Source: Pseudoxanthomonas winnipegensis (GTDB taxonomy: Bacteria > Pseudomonadota > Gammaproteobacteria > Xanthomonadales > Xanthomonadaceae). From it: 64,000 nucleotides of DNA. Of this stretch, positions 53,971-63,135 are shown in pieces (position 1 is the stretch's first letter; every line of letters starts with the position of its first letter). Under the pieces are notes generated by a model. The model did no database searches. It worked only from the letters and a program-made list of their open reading frames with translations, and was not told the origin of the DNA. The stretch is from positions 62,001 to 126,000 of the forward strand of contig NZ_SHMH01000006.1 of the NCBI RefSeq assembly GCF_004283755.1, given 5' to 3'. The translations under genes were made by a program, and so were the position numbers.

Positions 53971-55013
53971 GCCGCCGCCCGCAGATCGGGCGCCAGCACG
54001 CCGCTGTCGACCAGCCCTTCCAGGATGCGCAGGCGGATGAAGCCGCTCTGGCGGAAGTTGCGGTCGGAGAAGGCGGTGCGCTGCAGCTCGTCGCGCAGCT
54101 CGGCGATGGTGCCTTCCAGCGTCTCGATCGGCTGGTGGTCCGGCGCCAGCCGCTCGAACAGCGAGAAGTCCACGCGGTAGGAGCGGTTGTCCGCCGGCGC
54201 GTTGGTCGAGATGGAGACCTCGGCGGTGGGGATGGCCGCGCCCACGGCACGGGCCAGGTCGCGCACCTGCACGTTCCAGCGCTCCGAGCCGGCGTTGACG
54301 AACAGGTAGCGTCCGCCCTGCGCGGCCGGGCGCTGGATCGCCCATTCGATCGCGCGCGCCATGTCGCGCACGTGGATCAGCGGACGCCACGGTGTGCCGT
54401 CGGAGAGCACGTCGACCTTGCCGCTGGCCACCGCGCCGGCGACGAAGTCGTTCAGCACCAGGTCCAGGCGCAGGCGCGGCGAGGCGCCGCAGGCGGTGGC
54501 GAAGCGCAGGGCGGTGACGGTCATGTCCGTGTCCAGGGCCGCCAGCCCGGTCTCGGTGTCGATCTTGGAGTGGGCGTAGGCGGTCAGCGGCGCCACGGCG
54601 CTGGATTCCGAGCGCGGCGTGCCGTCGGCGGCGGCGCCGTAGACGCTGCAGCTGGAGGCGAACACGAAATGCTTCACGCCCGCCTCGGCCGCCGCGCGGG
54701 CCACCGACAGGCTGGCCTTGCAGTTGATCTGGTCGGTGACCTGCTCGAAGCGCTTGCCCATCGCATCGTTGGACACCGCGGCCAGGTGCACCACCGCATC
54801 GAAGCCGGCCAGCTCCCGCGCGGTCAGGTCGCGCACGTCGCGGAACCATTGTTCGTCCAGCACCACTTCGGGCAGGCCGCGCTTGTCCGACAGGCAATGG
54901 GCGAACCAGCCGCGGTCCACGCCGACCAGCCAGGCCTGCGGGAAGCGCTGGCGCAGGTGCGTGGCCAGGACCGGCCCGATGTAGCCCATGTTGCCGGTGA
55001 TCAGGATGCGCAT
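53967..55013 (-). CDS. SDR-family NAD-dependent epimerase/dehydratase
   Basis: A 348-residue extended SDR protein with the nucleotide motif GNMGYIG, the HLAAVSNDAMG segment, the catalytic SSCSVYG and YAHSK (Y-x-x-x-K), and RFATACG. The fold fits sugar-nucleotide 4,6-dehydratases and epimerases. No separate CDP-glucose 4,6-dehydratase (RfbG) is in the operon, so this enzyme may supply the 4-keto intermediate. It starts 6 bp after the RfbF stop and overlaps the RfbC-like gene. Confidence 0.85.
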   Translation of the reverse strand: MRILITGNMGYIGPVLATHLRQRFPQAWLVGVDRGWFAHCLSDKRGLPEVVLDEQWFRDVRDLTARELAGFDAVVHLAAVSNDAMGKRFEQVTDQINCKASLSVARAAAEAGVKHFVFASSCSVYGAAADGTPRSESSAVAPLTAYAHSKIDTETGLAALDTDMTVTALRFATACGASPRLRLDLVLNDFVAGAVASGKVDVLSDGTPWRPLIHVRDMARAIEWAIQRPAAQGGRYLFVNAGSERWNVQVRDLARAVGAAIPTAEVSISTNAPADNRSYRVDFSLFERLAPDHQPIETLEGTIAELRDELQRTAFSDRNFRQSGFIRLRILEGLVDSGVLAPDLRAAA

Positions 55014-55019
55014 CGTTGC

Positions 55020-55793
55020 TTACTCCCAGACGCGCCAGGGCGCCTTGTTGTGGTTCCAGAGATCGTTGAGGTAGTTCTTGTCGCGCAGGGTGTCCATCGG
55101 CTGCCAGAAGCCTTCGTGCTTGTACACGCTCAGCTGGCCCTGCTCGACCAGGCCTTCCAGCGGCGCGCTCTCCCACACCGTGTCGTCGCCCTCGATGAAG
55201 TCGGCGACCTTGGGCGAGAGCACGAAGAAGCCGCCGTTGATCAGCCCGTCGCCGTCGGCGGGCTTCTCGCGGAAGCCGGTGACCGCATCGCTCTCCACCC
55301 GCAGCGCGCCGAAGCGGCCGGGCGGCTGCACCGCGGTCACCGTCGCCAGCCGGCCCTCGCGCCGGTGCAGGGCGATGCCCGCGCCGATGTCCACGTCGGA
55401 CACGCCGTCGCCATAGGTCAGGCAGAAGGCCTCTTCGTCCTTCAGGTAAGGCATCACGCGCTTGAGGCGGCCGCCGGTCATGGTGTCCGCGCCGGTGTCC
55501 ACCAGGGTCACGCGCCAGGGCTCGGCGCGGCTGTCGTGCAGGGTGGTGGTGTTGCTGGCCAGGTCGCAGGTGATGTCCGAGCCCATCAGGTGGTAATTGA
55601 TGAAGAAGTCCTTGATGACCTCGCCGCGGTAGCCCAGGCAGACGATGAAGTCGTTGATGCCGTGGTGGCTGTACATCTTCATGATGTGCCACAGCACCGG
55701 CCTGCCGCCGATCTCCACCATCGGCTTGGGCCGCACGGAGGTCTCCTCGGAGATGCGGGTGCCCAGGCCACCGGCCAGGATGACTGCCTTCAT
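55020..55793 (-). CDS. rfbF: Glucose-1-phosphate cytidylyltransferase
   Basis: A 257-residue nucleotidyltransferase: MKAVILAGGLGTRISEET, RPKPMVEIGGRPVLWHIMKMY, the long HHGINDFIVCLGYRGEVIKDFF segment, TYGDGVSDVD and FWQPMDTLRDKNYLN. This matches RfbF, which makes CDP-glucose from CTP and glucose 1-phosphate for dideoxy and branched sugars of LPS. AAGGAG precedes the ATG. Length is normal. Confidence 0.94.
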   Translation of the reverse strand: MKAVILAGGLGTRISEETSVRPKPMVEIGGRPVLWHIMKMYSHHGINDFIVCLGYRGEVIKDFFINYHLMGSDITCDLASNTTTLHDSRAEPWRVTLVDTGADTMTGGRLKRVMPYLKDEEAFCLTYGDGVSDVDIGAGIALHRREGRLATVTAVQPPGRFGALRVESDAVTGFREKPADGDGLINGGFFVLSPKVADFIEGDDTVWESAPLEGLVEQGQLSVYKHEGFWQPMDTLRDKNYLNDLWNHNKAPWRVWE

Positions 55794-55920
55794 TGCTGCT
55801 CCTTCCGGGTCACGTCTTGGTCTCCTGCGAAAACGTCGTGGCTCGCGCGTCCTGGCCGCGCCGGCCAAAGCACGGCACGACGGGCGGCCCTGACCGCAAC
55901 GCGCAAGGGGGACTGCCCGA

Positions 55921-57105
55921 TCAGACGGTGACGTCGCGGCGACGCACCAGCGGCGTGCCATGCGCGACATCGACCATGCCGGCCATGCGGGCCAGTCGCT
56001 CGATCCGTTGTTGAAGACGCGGACTGCGGGGAAGGCCGGCCACATCCAGCAGCTGGCCCCAGCGATGGGCCCAGTCGTGGCGGCGCAGGGCCTGGCTGAC
56101 ATTGGTCGCGCGCGCCTGCTCCAGGCGCGCGCTCTGGCTGCCCAAGTCGGCCAGGAACGCGCCCACGTCCGGCGTGCCGGGCGGCAGCTCGATCACCGCA
56201 TCGGGCCAGTCGAAGTGATCGTCGAACTCCAGGCAGTGCTGGCGCGAGCCCAGCACGATCGCCCCGCCGGCGGTGCCCTCGAAGTAGCGCGTGGCCAGCG
56301 CGTTCTTGCGCACGCCCTTGAACACGCCGGTGGTGTCCACGGTGAAATCGTAGGCGATGAAGTACTTGGCGCGCTTGATCATCGCCGCCGACTGGGCGCG
56401 GTGTTCGGCCCAGTCGGTGACCGCGCCGGCCTTGAGCACGTCGTGCACGTAGAAGAAGTTGCCGTCGTGCGCGGCCAGCGCGCTGAGCTTGGTGTGCAGC
56501 TCGGGCATGCGCCGGCCCATGGAGAGCACGTCGATGCTGCGCGGCGGCGCCTCGGGATAGGGACAGGACAGCAGCGTGTCGCAGGCGCTGGGCAGGAAGG
56601 AGATCGGCGTGGAGGTGTACTGGCGCAGCGCCGGAATGCTCTCGGCGTTGAGCACGAACACATGATCGAACGCGTCGAGCATGCGCAGCTCCTGCGCCTG
56701 GTGCGGGAAACGCTCGGGCCAGCCCTCGAGCAGGTAGCAGTACGCCTTGCCGCAGCGCTCGCGCCAGCCCTTGATCCGCGCCAGCGTGGTCAGCTCGGGC
56801 GGGAACTGGCACACGAACACGAACACGTCGTAGTCGCGGCCGACCTGCGTCTGGCCGGCGTTGGACAGACCCGGCCGGCCCAGCCGGCGCCAGGCCTGCG
56901 ACATCACCCGGTGGCGCAGCTCGTTCCACAGATAGCCCACGCTGGGATTGACCCCGCGCCCGGCCGTATGCGGCGCGGCGGACGGGATCAGCAGGTCGGC
57001 GTTCTCGACCTGGGCGATCACGTTGAGGAAGGCGTAGGCCTGGCCGTTGAACGGCTCGGGCCAGGCGTTGTAATTGCTCGACAGCAGGACCGATCGGTCG
57101 GCCAT
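55921..57105 (-). CDS. Glycosyltransferase (CgeB-like/GT family 1)
   Basis: A 394-residue protein with an N-terminal domain (SSNYNAWPEPFNGQAYAFLN) and a C-terminal glycosyltransferase fold: GKAYCYLLEGWPERFPH, HVFVLNAESIPALRQ, ISFLPSACDTLLSCPYP, then GVRKNALATRYFEGTAGGAIVLG and VIELPPGTPDV. That order resembles CgeB-like/DUF3880 transferases. The ATG of MADRSVLL is preferred because GAAGG lies seven bases upstream. It is probably the first gene of the sugar operon; 127 bp separate it from rfbF, with no obvious terminator between. Donor and acceptor are unknown, but a CDP-sugar-derived residue is plausible. Confidence 0.75.
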   Translation of the reverse strand: MADRSVLLSSNYNAWPEPFNGQAYAFLNVIAQVENADLLIPSAAPHTAGRGVNPSVGYLWNELRHRVMSQAWRRLGRPGLSNAGQTQVGRDYDVFVFVCQFPPELTTLARIKGWRERCGKAYCYLLEGWPERFPHQAQELRMLDAFDHVFVLNAESIPALRQYTSTPISFLPSACDTLLSCPYPEAPPRSIDVLSMGRRMPELHTKLSALAAHDGNFFYVHDVLKAGAVTDWAEHRAQSAAMIKRAKYFIAYDFTVDTTGVFKGVRKNALATRYFEGTAGGAIVLGSRQHCLEFDDHFDWPDAVIELPPGTPDVGAFLADLGSQSARLEQARATNVSQALRRHDWAHRWGQLLDVAGLPRSPRLQQRIERLARMAGMVDVAHGTPLVRRRDVTV

Positions 57106-57428
57106 GGGCATTCCTTCGTCAAGTGTGGGGAAACCTGACGCATCGCCTCGCGCCTTCCTGCAGGCGTCCGCCCGTGCGCAGCGGCGCAGGGCGGACCGGA
57201 CCTTTGAGGAACGCGCGGCCACGATGGACCGGCACGGCACCGCATTCAGCCCACCGGTCGCGACCCGGCGCGCCTCCCGCGCGCGCCCCAGGTCGTGTCC
57301 CCCCCGATGCCGCTGCACTGGCATCTTTCGGTGGCTTACTGCGGTTAACGCAGTCGCGCGCGCGGACAGGACAGCGGGGCGCATCGCGCGTCCCGCGCTT
57401 CAATGGCAGGCGGTTCGCCGCCCGCGGC
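57106..57428. other. Gene-free stretch upstream of the sugar operon
   Basis: This 323-bp region separates the opgD stop from the glycosyltransferase start. The only clear structure is a 17-bp inverted repeat at 57338-57354 (ACTGCG-GTTAA-CGCAGT), which could be an operator or a weak terminator after opgD. I see no gene or dispersed repeat. Confidence 0.5.
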
Positions 57429-59036
57429 TCAGTAGATCTTGCGCTCGGCCGCCGGCGGCGGGCTGAACTGGTACAGCCAGGTCTCGCTCAAGGAGCCGGT
57501 GGCGTCCTTGAGGTACAGGCGCAGATCGATCTGGCTGCTGTCTTCCTTCTCCGGCACCACGTCGAACATCACCCGGTAGCCGTGCAGCTCGCGCAGCGGC
57601 CGGCACGACACCGTCTCCAGCGTGCCGCCGTGGATCTCCAGCGCCGGGTCGACCTTGGCGTTGGCCGCCTCCAGCGCGGCCAGCTTGCCGCCGACGAAGT
57701 CCACGGCGAAGCGCTGCGACCACTTGCTGCGCTTCTGCCCCACCACGCCGCCCAGGCCGGTGCGGGTGGCCACGCAATGCGCCTGCGGCGGCTGCGAGGG
57801 CGCGGCCGAGCCCCAGAACAGCTTGTAGCCGTACAGCAGCTCCTGGCCGGCCTGCGGCTTCTCCTTGGGGTTCCAGAACGCCACGATGTTGTCGAAGGTC
57901 TCATCGACGGTGGGGATCTCCACCAGCTGCACCGAGCCGGCGCCCCAGCCGCCCTTGGGCTCGATCCACAGGCACGGGCGCTTCTCGTAGAACACGCCAT
58001 CGTCCTGGTAGTGGTCGAAGTCGCGATCGCGCTGGAGCAGGCCGAAGCCCTTGGGATCGTTGTCGGCGAAGGCGTTGAAGCGCAGCTGCGGCGGGTTGGT
58101 CAGCGGGCGCCAGATCCACTCGCCGCTGCCGGTGTGCAGGGCCAGGCCGTCGGTGTCGTGGATCTCCGGGCGCCAGTCCCAGGCCATGCGGCGGTCGTTC
58201 TCGCCGGTCTGGTACATGCTGGTGCACGGCGCCAGGCCCAGGCGCTCGATGCTGGTGCGCGGGTAGAGCGCGCAGTCGATGTCCATCAGCAGCGGCTCGC
58301 CCGGGGTCAGCGCGAAGCGGTAGGCGCCGGCCACGCTGGGCGAATCCAGCAGGCCGTAGACCACCAGCGTATTGGAGCCCTTGGCCGGCCGTTCCAGGTA
58401 ATAGGCGACGAAGTCCGGGAACTCCTCCGGCTTGCCCATGCCCGTGTCGATGGCCAGGCCGCGCGCGGACTGGCCGTACTGGCCCTCCTTGCCGACCGCG
58501 CGGAAGTAGCTGGCGCCCAGGAAGGCGGCGAAGTCGCGGTTCGGATCGTCCTTGGTGTTGAGGCGAAAGCCCGCGAAGCCCAGCGTGTCCGGCAGCTTGA
58601 CCTTGGCCAGGCCGCTGTCGCCGTAGTCGAACATGCCCGCGTTGTACTTGATCTCGCGCGCCTGGCCGTCGGCGACCTCGTGCATGGTCACCGGCCGCTT
58701 GAAGTACAGGCCCATGTGGAAGAACTGGGCCAGGAAGGCATCGTCCTGGCCGGTCCACAGCGCATGGTCCTTGCGGTAGCGGATGGCCTGGTAGTGGTCC
58801 CAGCTGATCCCGTCCAGTGCCGCCGGCAGCGGGCCGCCATGCGGCTTGTACGGCGCGCTGGCCAGCGCCCGCGCCTGGCCCTTCAGGCTGGCGTAGTCGA
58901 AGGGCTGGGCCGGGCCGAACACCAGGTTGGACTTGCCGGGCGCGGCCAGGGCGGCCTGCGAGGCCAGCAGCGAGGGGGGCAGGCCCAGGGCGGCCAGGGT
59001 CCCGGCGGCGCGGGTGAGGAATTGACGTCGGATCAT
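57429..59036 (-). CDS. opgD: Glucan biosynthesis protein D (OpgD/MdoD)
   Basis: A 535-residue periplasmic protein. The N-terminus MIRRQFLTRAAGTLAALGLP is a twin-arginine signal (RRQFLT), which distinguishes Tat-exported OpgD from Sec-exported OpgG. The mature part has the MdoG/OpgD pattern: FDYASLKGQARALAS, FFHMGLYFKRPVTMHEV, FAAFLGASYFRAVGKEGQYGQSARG, WIWRPLTNPPQLRF and SDTFDNIVAFW-type segments. Members shape osmoregulated periplasmic glucans. Start: the ATG of MIRRQF, as a longer frame would precede the Tat signal with 37 unrelated residues. Monocistronic. Confidence 0.93.
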   Translation of the reverse strand: MIRRQFLTRAAGTLAALGLPPSLLASQAALAAPGKSNLVFGPAQPFDYASLKGQARALASAPYKPHGGPLPAALDGISWDHYQAIRYRKDHALWTGQDDAFLAQFFHMGLYFKRPVTMHEVADGQAREIKYNAGMFDYGDSGLAKVKLPDTLGFAGFRLNTKDDPNRDFAAFLGASYFRAVGKEGQYGQSARGLAIDTGMGKPEEFPDFVAYYLERPAKGSNTLVVYGLLDSPSVAGAYRFALTPGEPLLMDIDCALYPRTSIERLGLAPCTSMYQTGENDRRMAWDWRPEIHDTDGLALHTGSGEWIWRPLTNPPQLRFNAFADNDPKGFGLLQRDRDFDHYQDDGVFYEKRPCLWIEPKGGWGAGSVQLVEIPTVDETFDNIVAFWNPKEKPQAGQELLYGYKLFWGSAAPSQPPQAHCVATRTGLGGVVGQKRSKWSQRFAVDFVGGKLAALEAANAKVDPALEIHGGTLETVSCRPLRELHGYRVMFDVVPEKEDSSQIDLRLYLKDATGSLSETWLYQFSPPPAAERKIY

Positions 59037-59345
59037 GCAGGCGGGGGCAGGGCCGGAGAGAGAAGGAGTCGGGTAGATGCTAAGCGTTGTGGCGTTGGCG
59101 GTCTGCTGACAAAGCGGCCGTTGGCTGTCTGGCCTATTCATCTTCACACGTTTTCACGGATTCTTTACATCTCAAACGGTCCACTTGTTGCGTGCTCCAC
59201 AAGCACGCGTTTCGCGTGTCGGGTCGCAGTCCACAGCTGGGAGGGGGCGGCGCGCGACGGACGGGAAGCAAGCGGATGCTGTCGCATTAACTTTCGTAGA
59301 GTCCGGGTGAAGATCCGGGCTTCCCGTCACCCTCACCATAGACCC
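59037..59345. other. Divergent intergenic region between opgD and the histidine kinase operon
   Basis: A 309-bp region with an AT-richer stretch at about 59130-59190 (TTCACACGTTTTCACGG, TTCTTTACATCTC), where promoters for both directions probably lie. TAGAGT at 59297-59302 is a possible -10 box for the kinase operon, but no good -35 is seen. No repeats or small genes are supported. Confidence 0.45.
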
Positions 59346-61178
59346 ATGTCCGTGTCCTTTCGGTCGCAGTGGCTGGATTGGCGTCTGCCTCTGCTGACGC
59401 TGATCGTCCTGCTCATCGTCATCCTGCCGACCCTGCTGCTGCAGCAGCTGTTCACGTCCACGCTCAACGCGGCGGCGTGGGTCACGCACACCCATCAGGT
59501 CGAGGCGCAGGTCAATGCGCTGACGGTGGAGCTGCGCGAGGCCGAGGAGTGCAGCCTGCTGCTGGCCATGGGCGTGGACGCCAAGATTCCACGCGAGCGC
59601 CTGAAGGCCTCCCCGGCGGTGCTCGAGCGCATGCTCGACCAACTGCAGGCGCTGACCAAGGACAACGCCGACACCCAGGTGCGGGTGGGACGCCTGCGCG
59701 AGATTGCGACCCGGCGCATTGCGCTGGCGACCGAGCTGCCGGGCAGCGTGGACCCGCGCCGCGCCCAGATTCTGCGGCTGCTGGCCAGCGACCTGCCGGC
59801 CCATCCGGTTCTGCAGGAACTGCTGCAGGACGAGCAGCGCATGAAGGCTCAGCGCGAGCGCGACTTCCAGGCCCGGCGCGAACAGGTGCGCTGGCTGGGT
59901 CTGGGCGCGATGGTGCTGCAGCTGCTGCTGCTGGTGCTGATCATCTGGCTGCTGGCCCGGCAGATGGGCCAGCGGCTGTCGGCCGAACAGGCCTCCTCGC
60001 GCGCCGACGCGCGCGCGGCCAGCGTGCTGCAGACCGTGCGCGAGCCGATCGTGGTGCTGGACCGCGACCAGCGCGTGCTGCTGCACAACGCGGCCTTCGC
60101 CGAGCTCTACGCCATCGACGAGGAAGACCTGGCCGAGCGCCATCCGCGCCTGGACGAGCTCAGCGACGCCTGGGACGACGATGTGGTGCGCCAACGCCTG
60201 GCCGACGTGCTGGCGCGCGGGCGCGAGCTGTGGGACTACGAGGTCCAGCAGCTGACCCGTGGCAGCGTGCAGCGCACCCTGCTGCTCAACGCCCGGCGCA
60301 TGGCCCTGCCCGACGGCGGCGACGACGCGGTGCTGATGACTTTGAGCGACGTGACCACGCAGAAGACCAGCCAGCAGCGCATCATCGACCTCAACCGCCA
60401 GCTGGAAGGCAAGATCGAGCAGGTCTCGGACGTCAACCGCGAGCTGGAGGCCTTCAGCTACTCGGTCTCGCACGACCTGCGCGCGCCGCTGCGCCACGTG
60501 TCCGGCTTCGCCGACAAGCTGGCCCGCCACCTGGGCGAGGACACCGACGAGCGCAGCCGCCACTACCTGCAGGTGATCGGCGACTCGGCGCGGCGCATGT
60601 CGGCGCTGATCGACGACCTGCTGGTGTACTCGCGCCTGGGCCGGGTCGTGCTGCGCCTGCAGGCGGTGGACATGCAGTCGCTGGTGGCCGAGACGCGCTC
60701 GATGCTCGATGCGCAGGTCAGCGCGGACAAGCACGCTCTGCCGCTGCGCGTGGACTGGAACATCGACCCGCTGCCGATCCTGGTGGGCGACGAGAACATG
60801 CTGCGCCAGGTCTGGCAGAACCTGCTGGGCAACGCGGTCAAGTACAGCGGCAAGCGCGAGGTCGCCCAGATCCAGGTCGGCTACCGGCTGGAGGGCGATG
60901 GCGAGCATCACTTCTGGGTGCGCGATAATGGCGCCGGTTTCGACATGGCCTACGCCGGCAAGCTGTTCGGCGTGTTCCAGCGGCTGCACAAATCCAGCGA
61001 GTACGCCGGCACGGGCATTGGCCTGGCCAGCGTGCGCCGCGTCGTGACGCGCCATGGCGGCCGCGTCTGGGCGGAGGCCGAGCCCGACCAGGGCGCCACG
61101 TTCCACTTCATCATCCCCAGCTCGCCGGACGACGCGTTCGTCCCGCGCGGGCCCACCCCTGCAGAGTTCCTCTCATGA
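59346..61178 (+). CDS. CHASE3/PAS sensor histidine kinase
   Basis: A 610-residue kinase. Two membrane helices (residues ~15-35 and ~185-205) bracket a CHASE3-like periplasmic domain of ~150 residues (VEAQVNALTVELREAEECSLLLAMG). A PAS domain (~225-345; VREPIVVLDRDQRVLLHNAAFAELYAI), the dimerisation helix with H376 in SYSVSHDLRAPLRHVSGFADKL, and an ATPase domain (NLLGNAVKYS, DNGAGFDM, GTGIGLASV) follow. The DLRAP type of kinase core resembles phytochrome-like sensors. The last four bases overlap the next gene (ATGA), so the three signalling genes are one operon. Confidence 0.92.
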   Translation: MSVSFRSQWLDWRLPLLTLIVLLIVILPTLLLQQLFTSTLNAAAWVTHTHQVEAQVNALTVELREAEECSLLLAMGVDAKIPRERLKASPAVLERMLDQLQALTKDNADTQVRVGRLREIATRRIALATELPGSVDPRRAQILRLLASDLPAHPVLQELLQDEQRMKAQRERDFQARREQVRWLGLGAMVLQLLLLVLIIWLLARQMGQRLSAEQASSRADARAASVLQTVREPIVVLDRDQRVLLHNAAFAELYAIDEEDLAERHPRLDELSDAWDDDVVRQRLADVLARGRELWDYEVQQLTRGSVQRTLLLNARRMALPDGGDDAVLMTLSDVTTQKTSQQRIIDLNRQLEGKIEQVSDVNRELEAFSYSVSHDLRAPLRHVSGFADKLARHLGEDTDERSRHYLQVIGDSARRMSALIDDLLVYSRLGRVVLRLQAVDMQSLVAETRSMLDAQVSADKHALPLRVDWNIDPLPILVGDENMLRQVWQNLLGNAVKYSGKREVAQIQVGYRLEGDGEHHFWVRDNGAGFDMAYAGKLFGVFQRLHKSSEYAGTGIGLASVRRVVTRHGGRVWAEAEPDQGATFHFIIPSSPDDAFVPRGPTPAEFLS

Positions 61179-61618
61179 GTACCCCGATCCGCACCATCCT
61201 GCTGGCCGAAGACAGCATCGCCGACGCCGAGATGGCGATCGACGCGCTGCGCGAGGCCAACCTGGCAAACCCCATCGTGCACGTGGAGGACGGCGTGGAG
61301 GCGCTGGACTACCTGCTGCGCCGCGGCGCCTATGCCGAGCGCCCGGAAGGGCTGCCGGCGGTGCTGCTGCTGGACATCAAGATGCCGCGCATGGACGGGC
61401 TGGAAGTGCTGCGCGCGATCCGCGATGACGAGGCGCTCAAGTCGCTGCCGGTGGTCATCCTGTCGTCCTCGCGCGAGGAAAGCGACCTGGTGCGCAGCTG
61501 GGACCTGGGCGCCAACGCCTATGTGGTCAAGCCGGTGGACATCGACCAGTTCTTCACCGCGGTCAAGACGCTGGGCACGTTCTGGGCCGTGTTCAACGAA
61601 GCCCCGGGTCAGGCCTGA
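61175..61618 (+). CDS. Single-domain response regulator (Rcp1-like)
   Basis: A 147-residue receiver without an output domain: LLAEDSIADAEMAIDAL, the phosphoacceptor D67 in LLLDIKMPRMDGLEVL, the conserved S/T in VVILSSSREESD and K in YVVKPVDIDQF. The inserted loop around LRRGAYAERPEG is typical of Rcp1 partners of phytochrome-like kinases. It is placed between a kinase and a hybrid kinase and may relay phosphate between them. Confidence 0.92.
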   Translation: MSTPIRTILLAEDSIADAEMAIDALREANLANPIVHVEDGVEALDYLLRRGAYAERPEGLPAVLLLDIKMPRMDGLEVLRAIRDDEALKSLPVVILSSSREESDLVRSWDLGANAYVVKPVDIDQFFTAVKTLGTFWAVFNEAPGQA

Positions 61619-61623
61619 GCGGC

Positions 61624-63123
61624 ATGCCGCTGAGCGCCGCCCCGATCGGCCCGGTGCGCATCCTCCTGGTGGAGGATTCGCCGGAGGACGCCGAGCTGAC
61701 GTCCATGCAGCTGGTGGACGCGGGGCTGGAAGCCGAGTTCGAGCGGGTCGATACCGAGGCCGAGCTCGCGCGCGCGCTGGTCACGTTCAAGCCGGACCTG
61801 GTGCTGTCGGACCTGAGCATGCCGGGCTTCTCCGGGCATCAGGCGCTGCAGCTGGTGCGCGGCCATCAGCCGCCGATTCCCTTCATCTTCGTCTCCGGCA
61901 CCATGGGCGAGGAGACCGCGGTGCAGGCGCTGCGCGAGGGCGCGGCCGACTACATCCTCAAGGACAAGACCGCGCGCCTGCCGTCGGCGGCCGCGCGCGC
62001 GATCCGCGAGGCGCGTAGCGAGCACGAACGCGCGCGCGTGGAGAAGGAGCTGCTGCGCTCGCAGCGGCTGGATTCGATGGCGATGCTGGCCGCGGGCCTG
62101 AGCCACGACCTGCGCAACATCCTGCAGCCGCTGCTGATCGTGCCGGACCTGCTGGCCATCCACAGCGACAACCCCAAGATCCACAAGCTGGGCCAGGTGA
62201 TCGCCGAGTCCGGCCGGCGCGGCCACGAGATGGCCGAGTCGATGCTGTCCTTCGTCCGCGGCGCGCGCAAGGCGCGCGAGGACGTGTCGGTGGGCGAGTT
62301 GTTCCAGGCCGTGCAGGTGCTGCTGCAGGGCACCCTGCCGGACAACGTGCGCCTGGACCTGCAACCGCCGGCCACCCCGGTGCAGATCGACGCCAACTAC
62401 GTCGAGCTGCAGCAGGTGCTGATCAACCTGTGCCTCAACGCGATCCAGGCCATGCCCACTGGCGGTACGCTGACCCTGTCGGCGCGGCCGGTCGAGGAGG
62501 GCGTATGCATCCGCGTGGCCGATCAGGGCGTCGGCATGGACGCCAAGACGCGCAGCCAGCTGTTCACCCCGTTCTTCACCACCAAGTCCGAGGGCACGGG
62601 CCTGGGGCTGATGTCCTGCCTGCGCATCGTCGAGCAGTACCAGGGCCGCATCGAGGTGGACAGCACGCCGGGCGTGGGCACGACCTTCGCGGTGGTGCTG
62701 CCGGTCACCGGCGGCGCCGCACCGCAGTCCAGCGTGCCGGCCCCGGGCCAGGGCCAGCGCATCCTGCTGGTCGACGGCGACAGCACGCGCCAGTCGCTGC
62801 TGCGCAACGCGCTGGAAAGCCAGGGCTACGCGCCGGCCACCGCGCCAGACGGCGCCTACGCGCTGCGCGCGGCCGTGGTCGACGGCATGCCCGAGCTGTT
62901 CATCATCGACAGCGACTTCGTGCTGCTGCCGGCCACCGCGCTGGTGCAGGCGCTGGTCCAGCGCGGCTATCGCGGCCTGGTGCTGCTGCTGCAGGATCCG
63001 GCGCGCCCGTTCGACCGCTCCGAACTGCCGGCGGGCCTGCGCGCGCAGTTCCTCGACAAGCCGCTGGAAATGGGCCGGCTCTTCCACGCCGTGGCCGAGG
63101 CGCTGCAGCCCGCCGAGGGCTGA
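61624..63123 (+). CDS. Hybrid receiver-kinase-receiver protein
   Basis: A 499-residue cytoplasmic protein: N-terminal receiver (residues ~10-125) with D63 in LVLSDLSMPGFSG, a coiled-coil helix, a kinase core with H161 in GLSHDLRNILQPLLI and ATPase motifs (NLCLNAIQAM, DQGVGMDAKT, GTGLGLMSC), and a C-terminal receiver-like domain (~380-495; RILLVDGDSTRQSLLRNAL, PELFIIDSDFVL). This last domain keeps an aspartate, but the surrounding sequence is unusual and the conserved lysine segment reads FLDKPLEM. Its start lies 5 bp after the response regulator stop. Confidence 0.9.
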   Translation: MPLSAAPIGPVRILLVEDSPEDAELTSMQLVDAGLEAEFERVDTEAELARALVTFKPDLVLSDLSMPGFSGHQALQLVRGHQPPIPFIFVSGTMGEETAVQALREGAADYILKDKTARLPSAAARAIREARSEHERARVEKELLRSQRLDSMAMLAAGLSHDLRNILQPLLIVPDLLAIHSDNPKIHKLGQVIAESGRRGHEMAESMLSFVRGARKAREDVSVGELFQAVQVLLQGTLPDNVRLDLQPPATPVQIDANYVELQQVLINLCLNAIQAMPTGGTLTLSARPVEEGVCIRVADQGVGMDAKTRSQLFTPFFTTKSEGTGLGLMSCLRIVEQYQGRIEVDSTPGVGTTFAVVLPVTGGAAPQSSVPAPGQGQRILLVDGDSTRQSLLRNALESQGYAPATAPDGAYALRAAVVDGMPELFIIDSDFVLLPATALVQALVQRGYRGLVLLLQDPARPFDRSELPAGLRAQFLDKPLEMGRLFHAVAEALQPAEG

Positions 63124-63135
63124 GCCGGCCGGCCC

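Noticed and set aside
57123..59345. A plus-strand extension of the CHASE3 kinase frame by 741 codons
   Set aside because: It runs opposite opgD and has no domain pattern. The ATG at 59346 precedes the expected first membrane helix.
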